The notes under the pieces: model-generated
The model's database searches: none
Told to the model about the DNA's origin: nothing
The model's input: only the letters and a program-made list of their open reading frames with translations
Part shown: positions 58,880-64,000 of the stretch, piece by piece
Position numbering within the stretch: the stretch's first letter is position 1
Layout: every line of letters starts with the position of its first letter
DNA from: Actinoplanes derwentensis
Lineage (GTDB): Bacteria > Actinomycetota > Actinomycetes > Mycobacteriales > Micromonosporaceae
Length of the DNA: 64,000 bases
Assembly: GCF_900104725.1 (NCBI RefSeq)
Contig: NZ_LT629758.1
Location: 558,001-622,000, forward strand
Reading direction: 5' to 3'
Program-made: the position numbers and the translations under genes

Positions 58880-59250
58880 TCATCCGTCACCTGGAGAACG
58901 TCAAGACCGTCGAATGGGGCAACGGCGTCAGCCGCCGTTTCCTGGTGGAGAGCGACCGGATCGGCTACACCATCACCGACACGGTGGTCCGGGCCGGCAC
59001 CAAGTCGCTGCTGGAGTACCGCAACCACCTCGAGTCCTGCTACTGCATCGAGGGCTCCGGCGAGGTCGTCGACATGGACGGCAACTCCCACCCGATCGTG
59101 CCGGGCACGCTCTACTCGCTCAACGAACACGACGCGCACTACCTGGTGGCGGGCCCGCACGAGGACCTCCGCCTGGTCTGTGTGTTCACGCCCGCCCTGC
59201 GTGGCGACGAGGTGCACGACCTCGACGGCAGCAGCTCCAGCCACTACTGA
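58876..59250 (+). CDS. Ectoine-synthase-like cupin (EctC homologue)
   Basis: The 124-residue protein is close to EctC: MIIRHLENVKTVEWGNGVSRRFL, NHLESCYCIEGSGEVVD, GTLYSLNEHDAHYLVAGP and VCVFTPALRGDEVHDLDGS. The residues matching the EctC metal ligands are present (E53, Y80, H88). EctC closes a ring by loss of water from N-gamma-acetyl-diaminobutyrate and can also cyclise glutamine. No ectA or ectB is adjacent, so this is an orphan EctC, probably doing a cyclocondensation in this pathway. GTGA overlaps the TrpA-like gene. Confidence 0.9.
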   Translation: MIIRHLENVKTVEWGNGVSRRFLVESDRIGYTITDTVVRAGTKSLLEYRNHLESCYCIEGSGEVVDMDGNSHPIVPGTLYSLNEHDAHYLVAGPHEDLRLVCVFTPALRGDEVHDLDGSSSSHY

Positions 59251-59271
59251 CGCACTCACCCCGGGGTCATC

Positions 59272-60411
59272 ATGATCGAATGGAACGACGACCAGGTCGC
59301 CCTCCGCGACGGCCTGAGCCGCTGGAACGACGCCCTCAGCTCCGGACACGTCGAAGGTGACGCGGCCGGGACGTTCCACTGGGACAAGTGGAAGCTCATC
59401 CGGGAGACCGGCATCCTGGGCCTGCCGTTCGGGGCCCGCTGGGACGGTCTGGACCAGGACCTGCTCACCACGATGTACGTGCTGGAGGGCCTCGGCGAAG
59501 GCTGCCGCGACGGTGGCCTGAACTTCTCCGTGACCACCAGCCTGGCCAGTGTCGGCGTTCCCCTGCAGAAGTTCGGCCGCCCGGAACTGCGCGACAGGTT
59601 CCTGCCACGGATCTGTTCCGGCGAGTCGATCGGAGCCCACGCCATCACCGAGGCGGACGGTGGCTCCGATGCCCTGAAGATGCGAACCCGGGCCGAACGC
59701 GACGGCGACCATTTCGTCCTCCATGGCGCCAAGACGTTCGTCAGCAACGGCCCGATCGCAGACCTGATCATGGTTTATGCCCGCTCCCACCCCGAGGGTG
59801 GTGCTCTGGGGGTGACCGCGTTCCTGCTGGAACGGGACACTCCCGGTCTGAGCGTGGGCGGTCCCATCCACAAGATGGGACTGCGCACGTCGCCACTGAG
59901 CGAGATCTTCCTGGACGGCTGCCGCGTCCCGGCGGCCAACGTGGTCGGTCGCGTCGGCGGCGGATTCCTGGTCCTCGACCACGTGATGAAACGGGAGATC
60001 CTGTTCTCCTTCATCGTCAACGCCGGTGAGATGGCCCATCGACTGCGGCGCTGCGTCGAGTACGCCCGCACCCGCATCCAGTTCGGTAAACCGATCGGCG
60101 CCAACCAGCAGATCGCCAACAAGATCGTGGACATGAAGATCCGCCTGGAGACCGCCCGCAAGTGGCTCTACGACACCGCCGTCGAGCTCGAACGTGGCCA
60201 GGACGTCACCGCCGGCATCGCGATCGCGAAACTGCTCACCAGCCAGGCCAATCTCGACTCCGGACTCGACGCGGTCCAGATCTTCGGCGGCAACGGCTAC
60301 ATGGCGGAGTACGGGTTGGAGAAGGACCTGCGCAACGCCGTCGCGGGGACCATCTACTCCGGCACCAACGAGATCCAGTACAACCGCATCGCCTCGACGT
60401 TGGGGTTGTGA
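59272..60411 (+). CDS. Acyl-CoA-dehydrogenase-fold oxidase, prolyl-carrier-protein-dehydrogenase-like
   Basis: This 379-residue flavoenzyme has FAD-binding signatures AHAITEADGGSDALKMRTRA and GGNGYMAEYGLEKDLRNA. The usual catalytic Glu of YEGT is replaced (YSGTNEI), but a Glu in KREILF (E242) sits where isovaleryl-CoA-type enzymes place their base. The same layout and the segment PIADLIMVYARSHPEGGALGVTAF resemble PltE/RedW-type enzymes that oxidise prolyl-carrier proteins to pyrrolyl thioesters. With the adenylation enzyme and carrier protein it forms an A-PCP-oxidase set. Substrate remains unproven. Confidence 0.87.
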   Translation: MIEWNDDQVALRDGLSRWNDALSSGHVEGDAAGTFHWDKWKLIRETGILGLPFGARWDGLDQDLLTTMYVLEGLGEGCRDGGLNFSVTTSLASVGVPLQKFGRPELRDRFLPRICSGESIGAHAITEADGGSDALKMRTRAERDGDHFVLHGAKTFVSNGPIADLIMVYARSHPEGGALGVTAFLLERDTPGLSVGGPIHKMGLRTSPLSEIFLDGCRVPAANVVGRVGGGFLVLDHVMKREILFSFIVNAGEMAHRLRRCVEYARTRIQFGKPIGANQQIANKIVDMKIRLETARKWLYDTAVELERGQDVTAGIAIAKLLTSQANLDSGLDAVQIFGGNGYMAEYGLEKDLRNAVAGTIYSGTNEIQYNRIASTLGL

Positions 60412-61100
60412 CCGGCCGGCGAGGCGCCCTGCTGAAAGTATGCGGCGCCACCTCCGCGACCGAGGTCCGGCTGCTGGCCGAGGCCGGGGCCGACTACGTC
60501 GGGCTCTGGTTCGGCGTGACCGGCGGCCCGGCCGATCTCACAGTGGACGAGCTGGTGACGCTGGCCGGGGAAGCCCGCGCCGCGGGGATCCACCCGGTGC
60601 TCGTCACCTTCCTCGGCGCGGTCGACGCCCTGCACGAGGCGATCACCCGGTCCGGGATCCGGCACCTGCAACTACACGCCTACCAGGCGCCGGGGGCGGT
60701 GGCCGCGCTGCGCCGCGCCCACGACGGCCTGAGCGTCCTCAAGGTGCTGCACCTGCGGGACGGGCAGTGCCTGGAGGAGCGTTTCATCGGCGCCTACCAG
60801 CGGGCCGGGACGACGATGTTCCTGCTCGACAAGACCACCGCCACCGGCCGGGTCGGCAGCACCGGACACCGGCTGGACCCGGCCGAGGTGCGGGCGCTGA
60901 TGCCCCGGCTGTCGGTGCCCTTCCTGCTGGCCGGTGGGGTCTCCGCGGACAGCGGCGGCTACCACGACCTGATCGGTGGCCCCAGCCTGCACGGTGTCGA
61001 CGTCGACACCGGCGCCCGCGACCCGCTCGGCGGTTTCGACTCCGGGCGGATCAGTTCGATCGCCCGGGCCTGGCAACCCTTTCCCGACCCGCTGAGGTGA
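60408..61100 (+). CDS. TrpF-like phosphoribosylanthranilate isomerase
   Basis: The 230-residue barrel has the PRAI features: LLKVCGATSATEVRLLAEAGADYVGL with the catalytic Cys, HLQLHAY, the catalytic Asp in MFLLDKTTATGRVGSTGHRLDP, PFLLAGGVSADS and GVDVDTGARDPLGGFD. It catalyses an Amadori rearrangement of an N-phosphoribosyl aryl- or enamine. GTG 60408 overlaps the upstream stop (GTGA). Both catalytic residues are intact, so it is likely active, probably on the product of the TrpD-like enzyme. Confidence 0.9.
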   Translation: MTGRRGALLKVCGATSATEVRLLAEAGADYVGLWFGVTGGPADLTVDELVTLAGEARAAGIHPVLVTFLGAVDALHEAITRSGIRHLQLHAYQAPGAVAALRRAHDGLSVLKVLHLRDGQCLEERFIGAYQRAGTTMFLLDKTTATGRVGSTGHRLDPAEVRALMPRLSVPFLLAGGVSADSGGYHDLIGGPSLHGVDVDTGARDPLGGFDSGRISSIARAWQPFPDPLR

Positions 61101-61103
61101 CCC

Positions 61104-61790
61104 TTGTCCGGATTCCTGTCCGCGCTGTTGTCCGCCGAACTTCCGCTGATCATGGAGATCAAGCCGCGTGATCCGGACGGCACCGATCTGCTGGGCGGAC
61201 GCAGCGCGGCGGAGGTCGTGGACACCTACGAGCGGGCCGGCGCGCCATGCCTGTCGGTGGTCACCGGGCACTGGTTCGGCGGTTCGGCGGACCTGCTGCG
61301 GGAGGTGACCCGGCGTACCGGGAAACCGGTCCTGCAGAAGGATTTCATCACCCGTCGGGAGCAGCTGGCCACCGCCCGGGATCTGGGCGCGTCGGCGGTG
61401 CTGCTGACCGCCGGCCTGCTGCCGTCGGCCGTCCTGGCCCGGATGGTCACCGCGGCGCTCGCCGCCGGCCTCACCCCGTTCGTCGAGGTCACCACCGAGC
61501 GGGAGATCGCCGCGGTTCCGCACGCCGGCGAGTGCGTGCTGGCGGTCAACAACAAGGACATCAAGGTCCGCGAGCGCGGTACGGCCGACCTCACCCGCAG
61601 CGCCGTGCTCCTGCCGGCGCTGCTGGCCGCCGGGACCCGCTGCCCGGTCAGCGCGAGCGGGATCCGGGACGCCACGGTGGCCGCCGGACTGCTCGGCCAG
61701 GGGTTCGCCGGGCTGCTGATCGGCACGTCCCTGCTTCGTAGCACCGACGTCACCGCCTGGGCCGACGAGGTGCGCCGGCTGAGACGCTGA
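61104..61790 (+). CDS. TrpC-like indole-3-glycerol-phosphate synthase
   Basis: This 228-residue barrel is shorter than typical TrpC (about 260) because the N-terminal extension is reduced. Catalytic positions kept: Glu and Lys in IMEIKPRDP, Lys in VLQKDFI, Glu in FVEVTTERE and Asn in AVNNKDI. The Glu of the usual SESG motif is Ala (VSASGI). The enzyme closes a pyrrole ring with loss of CO2 and water. The TTG start has GAGG upstream and is 3 nt after trpF. It ends the eleven-gene run. Confidence 0.88.
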   Translation: MSGFLSALLSAELPLIMEIKPRDPDGTDLLGGRSAAEVVDTYERAGAPCLSVVTGHWFGGSADLLREVTRRTGKPVLQKDFITRREQLATARDLGASAVLLTAGLLPSAVLARMVTAALAAGLTPFVEVTTEREIAAVPHAGECVLAVNNKDIKVRERGTADLTRSAVLLPALLAAGTRCPVSASGIRDATVAAGLLGQGFAGLLIGTSLLRSTDVTAWADEVRRLRR

Positions 61791-61814
61791 CGCATCCGGT
61801 TGAGCCCGACAACT

Positions 61815-61827
61815 ATGGACCGTCCAT
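61815..61827. promoter_or_regulatory. 13-bp palindrome ATGGAC-C-GTCCAT
   Basis: A perfect 6+1+6 inverted repeat, 25 nt after the TrpC-like gene and about 140 nt before the hemerythrin gene. It has the size of a TetR- or MarR-type operator and could control the downstream genes. No regulator for it is identified. Confidence 0.35.
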
Positions 61828-61874
61828 CACTGGCTGGCTGTAATGGTCACATGACGCTCGGCGTTCCCTCCGGT

Positions 61875-61906
61875 CGTCCGGGCAGTGTCCCCCGCCTGCC
61901 CGGACG
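61875..61906 (+). terminator. Candidate terminator of the long biosynthetic operon
   Basis: CGTCCGGGCAG (61875-61885) and CTGCCCGGACG (61896-61906) form a perfect 11-bp stem with a 10-nt loop. It lies between the TrpC-like gene and the hemerythrin gene. There is no T-run. Confidence 0.6.
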
Positions 61907-61963
61907 TGGTCGCCTCGGCCGGGCCGTCCGGTTTCCCCCGTCGTCCCAGCCAAGGAGTCGCAC

Positions 61964-62620
61964 GTGCACCCAGCCATGTCCAGTGAGAACGGTGTCCACA
62001 CGCTACCGGAGCATCTGCAGGCGTTCGCGCTGATGCACGTGGGGATGCGCCGTGACGCCAGAAGGCTGGTGGACGCGGCACCGAACGTGACACCGGGCAC
62101 CGCGTCCGCGCTGAACTCCTGGTGGCGGCAGCTGCACGACGTCATCGACTGGCACCACCGCAGTGAGGACGACGTGCTCTGGCCGTCACTGCGGGCCCTG
62201 GTGCCGGAGTTCGGCGCCATCGAGCGGGAGATGCTGCACGACCACTCCGCGCTGGAGGAGTCGATGGCCCAGGTCTCGGCGAACATGCGCCGGTCGACCG
62301 GGATGGCCGCGCTGGCGCCCGCCGCACACCGGTTCCATCAGATCCTGGTCGACCACCTGCGGCACGAGGAGGCCGCGATCTTCCCGGTGCTGGCCGGCAA
62401 CCTGACCATCGCGCAGTACACCTCCATCGAACAGCGCATCATCGGCTCCGCACCGCCCCGGGTCATGTCGTACCTGCAGCCGTGGATGTTCGACGAGGCC
62501 GACCCGTCGGTGACCCGGCAGGTCGGCGCCGGCATCCCGACACCACTGCGGCTGCTCGGCAACACCCTGCTGCGCATCCGCTACCAGCGGACGGTCGATC
62601 CCGTCCTGGCGCTGCGCTGA
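61964..62620 (+). CDS. Hemerythrin-domain protein
   Basis: This 218-residue protein has a hemerythrin/HHE four-helix bundle with metal ligands in LHDVIDWHHRSEDDVLWPSL, MLHDHSALEESM and FHQILVDHLRHEEAAIFPVL. Such proteins bind O2 or NO at a di-iron site or sense redox state. The C-terminal 60 residues (MSYLQPWMFDEADPSVTR and onward) are typical of actinobacterial members. GTG 61964 has AAGGAG 6 nt upstream. It may not belong to the biosynthetic cluster. Confidence 0.9.
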   Translation: MHPAMSSENGVHTLPEHLQAFALMHVGMRRDARRLVDAAPNVTPGTASALNSWWRQLHDVIDWHHRSEDDVLWPSLRALVPEFGAIEREMLHDHSALEESMAQVSANMRRSTGMAALAPAAHRFHQILVDHLRHEEAAIFPVLAGNLTIAQYTSIEQRIIGSAPPRVMSYLQPWMFDEADPSVTRQVGAGIPTPLRLLGNTLLRIRYQRTVDPVLALR

Positions 62621-62665
62621 CCTTGTCCGGGTCGCCAGCCGTCACCGTCACCATCGGGGGTTCTC

Positions 62666-63430
62666 ATGTCGCTGGACACAACCATGGACGTGCTGCCGGG
62701 CGGAGCCCGCGGCCACCGCAACATTCCACCCGACATCGCCGCGGAGATCCTGCTGCGCCCGGCCGCCCGGGACCGGGTGGTCCGCTGCCGCGGGCTGTCC
62801 TACCGGGCCGAGGGGCAGACCCTCGTCGACGGTGTCTCGTTCGACATCCACGTCGGTGAGGCCTTCGGCCTGTTCGGCACCGACGCCGCCGCCCGCTCGG
62901 CGATCGTCGCCATGGTGTGCGGCCTGCTCGAATCCGGCACCGGTTCGGTTCATCTGTTCGACCGTCCGATCGAGCGGATCGAACCGGCCGCGCTACCGGC
63001 CACCGTCGGTTACGTCGCCCGCAGCGCCGTCGTCCTCAGCTCCGGCACCCTCGGCGAGAACCTGGCGCTGTGGGCCCGGATCGGCGGCCTGCCCGAGAGC
63101 GAGCACCAACTGCGCATCGCCGGGGCCCTGGCCCTGGTCGGGCTGACCACCCGGCGCGACGACCCGGTGTCCCGCTGCACCGGCGGCACCCTGCGCGAAC
63201 TCAGCGTCGCGGCGGCCCTGCTGCACCAGCCGCGGCTGCTCGTCCTCGACGAACCTGGCGCCGGGCTCACCCCGCGTGGCCGGACCCGCCTCGGCGCCAC
63301 CCTGGCGGGACTGCGGGACAGCGGCGTGGCCCTGCTCTGCTCCGGGCCGGCCGCGTCGGACTTCCCCGCCCTCTGCCGGTCGGCGGCCTACCTCGAGAAC
63401 GGCCGGCTGTCTCTGCAACCGGCTGCTTGA
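62666..63430 (+). CDS. ABC-transporter-like ATPase with degenerate Walker A
   Basis: The 254 residues follow an ABC ATPase: LSYRAEGQTLVDGVSFDIHVGEAFGLFG, Walker B RLLVLDEPGAGL, then a switch-like region lacking His (LLCSGPAAS). The Walker A is GTDAAARS, without the essential GK[ST], and the signature LSGGQ is CTGGTLRE. It is probably unable to hydrolyse ATP by itself. No permease gene follows; the next gene is a DUF1772 protein. Role unknown. Confidence 0.8.
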   Translation: MSLDTTMDVLPGGARGHRNIPPDIAAEILLRPAARDRVVRCRGLSYRAEGQTLVDGVSFDIHVGEAFGLFGTDAAARSAIVAMVCGLLESGTGSVHLFDRPIERIEPAALPATVGYVARSAVVLSSGTLGENLALWARIGGLPESEHQLRIAGALALVGLTTRRDDPVSRCTGGTLRELSVAAALLHQPRLLVLDEPGAGLTPRGRTRLGATLAGLRDSGVALLCSGPAASDFPALCRSAAYLENGRLSLQPAA

Positions 63431-63451
63431 CCCATCCTGTGAAAGGTCGTC

Positions 63452-64000
63452 ATGTCCTACCCTCCGTATGCTCGGCCGCACCCCGCCGTACCCCCGCAGG
63501 CCGGCCCGTCCCCGGCGAAGCCGGCCGGTTCACGCCCGGTGACCGTGACGCTGATCGCCGGCCTGATCTGCATGGGCCTGATGGCCGGGCTCTTCTTCGG
63601 CTTCACCGTCTCGGTCATGCCGGGGCTGGCCGCCGGCGACGATCTGACCTTCGTCACGGCGATGCAGAACATCAACGACAAGATCGAGAACGGGCTGTTC
63701 GGCCTGGTCTTCACCGGGGCCTTCGCCTTCCCGGTGATCGCCGCCGTGCAACTGCTGCGCCGCCGCCGGTGGGCCGCCGCGATCTGGACCGCGGCGGCCG
63801 CGTTCGCCTACCTGCTGGTGCTCGGCCTGACCATGGCGGTGGAGATCCCGCTCAACGAGACCCTGGCGGCGGCCGGGGATCCGAGCCGGATCGCCGACCC
63901 GGCCCGGGTGCGCCACGACTTCGCGACCGTGTGGGTGCCGGTGAACGATCTGCGGACCGTTCTCAACCTGGCCGGCCTGGCGCTGCTGGCGCCGGCGCTC
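63452..64000 (+). CDS. DUF1772 membrane protein, cut by window edge
   Basis: A proline-rich N-terminus (MSYPPYARPHPAVPPQAGP) precedes the DUF1772 core GLMAGLFFGFTVSVMPGL, DDLTFVTAMQNINDKIENGLF and further helices. The frame is still open at the window end (about 183 residues seen). It starts 22 nt after the ABC-like gene. It is a paralogue of 37168-37638, sharing GLMAGLF..F.V.VMPGL and the IN..IEN motif. Confidence 0.85.
   Translation, partial: MSYPPYARPHPAVPPQAGPSPAKPAGSRPVTVTLIAGLICMGLMAGLFFGFTVSVMPGLAAGDDLTFVTAMQNINDKIENGLFGLVFTGAFAFPVIAAVQLLRRRRWAAAIWTAAAAFAYLLVLGLTMAVEIPLNETLAAAGDPSRIADPARVRHDFATVWVPVNDLRTVLNLAGLALLAPAL

Noticed and set aside
58876..59250. Ectoine/hydroxyectoine biosynthesis locus
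   Set aside because: No ectA, ectB, ectD or aspartokinase gene is nearby; only an EctC homologue is present.
52082..60411. Prodiginine-type cluster
   Set aside because: The alpha-oxoamine synthase, KAS and A-PCP-oxidase set are similar in idea, but there is no RedN-type ACP fusion, no RedH/RedG-type condensing or cyclising enzymes, and the trp-like enzymes do not fit.
52082..61790. Primary tryptophan biosynthesis operon
   Set aside because: trpE, trpG and trpB are missing, order is unlike trp operons, TrpD and TrpC active sites are altered, and the genes are embedded among carrier-protein enzymes under a SARP operator.
1..64000. tRNA or rRNA genes
   Set aside because: No cloverleaf-like or rRNA-like segments were noticed on reading the intergenic stretches; a covariance search was not possible here.

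Overview
The window comes from a high-GC actinobacterium. GTG and TTG starts are common, many genes overlap by ATGA or GTGA, and there are SARP regulators, an ANTAR-SpoIIE phosphatase, a spore-photoproduct-lyase-like radical SAM protein and a GlgX. Together these fit a sporulating Micromonosporaceae-type organism such as Actinoplanes, but genus is an inference from gene style only. No rRNA, tRNA or CRISPR was seen.

Positions 1-37638 are mostly ordinary chromosome: a SARP-type regulator cut by the left edge, 6-phosphogluconate dehydrogenase, a diguanylate cyclase, an orphan MazF-like toxin, an ANTAR-PP2C phosphatase, Nudix and TusA-like proteins, a secreted lipase-like hydrolase, an SPL-family radical SAM enzyme, an MFS pump, a glycosyltransferase-TetR pair, GlgX, a GH32-like protein, ChaB, DUF1810, DacB, CutC, a secreted HNH nuclease, a Panacea-domain toxin-antitoxin-like pair, an aldo/keto reductase, an SfnB-like flavoenzyme, a two-component system with an MMPL exporter, a GGDEF-EAL protein and a 5'-3' exonuclease. 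Decayed genes are a frameshifted hydrolase (10338-10972), a TetR stub (10085-10270) and an IS481-type transposase tail (15931-16023).

Positions 37734-61790 look like one secondary-metabolite gene cluster that I cannot match to a known product. It has three main transcripts. The leftward one runs methyltransferase, Baeyer-Villiger-type monooxygenase, SRPBCC protein, hydrolase, type II thioesterase, multicopper oxidase, metK. The divergent rightward one runs acyl carrier protein, KAS III, ketoreductase. The long rightward one (52082-61790) runs alpha-oxoamine synthase, KAS II, MaoC-like dehydratase, adenylation enzyme, carrier protein, then TrpD-, TrpA- and EctC-like enzymes, an acyl-CoA-dehydrogenase-like enzyme, TrpF and TrpC. 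An AfsR-type SARP (48437-51799) lies between them. Each of the three promoters carries a TTGCGCC-type direct repeat with an 11-bp period, ending exactly 8 bp before a -10-like TA element. This is the architecture expected of SARP operators and ties the three transcripts into one regulon.

The unusual core is a set of tryptophan-pathway paralogues (TrpD, TrpF, TrpC, TrpA) without TrpE, TrpG or TrpB, interleaved with an orphan ectoine-synthase-like cupin and an aminoacyl-carrier-protein dehydrogenase-like enzyme. The TrpD copy has lost the usual H and N of its anthranilate site, and the TrpC copy has A in place of an active-site E. My inference is that the chemistry of the trp pathway (phosphoribosylation, Amadori rearrangement, decarboxylating ring closure, retro-aldol release of glyceraldehyde 3-phosphate) has been reused to build a pyrrole or indole ring on a non-anthranilate amine, joined to a type II fatty-acid/polyketide-like chain and an alpha-oxoamine synthase.

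Downstream (61964-64000) are a hemerythrin-domain protein, an ABC-like ATPase without a Walker A lysine, and a DUF1772 protein cut by the right edge. A DUF1772 paralogue sits just beyond the left end of the cluster. Several intergenic palindrome families recur: a cruciform at 4783-4890, three tandem palindromes at 48255-48417, and an 81-bp dispersed repeat at 27890 and 32257 whose stem shows compensating base changes.
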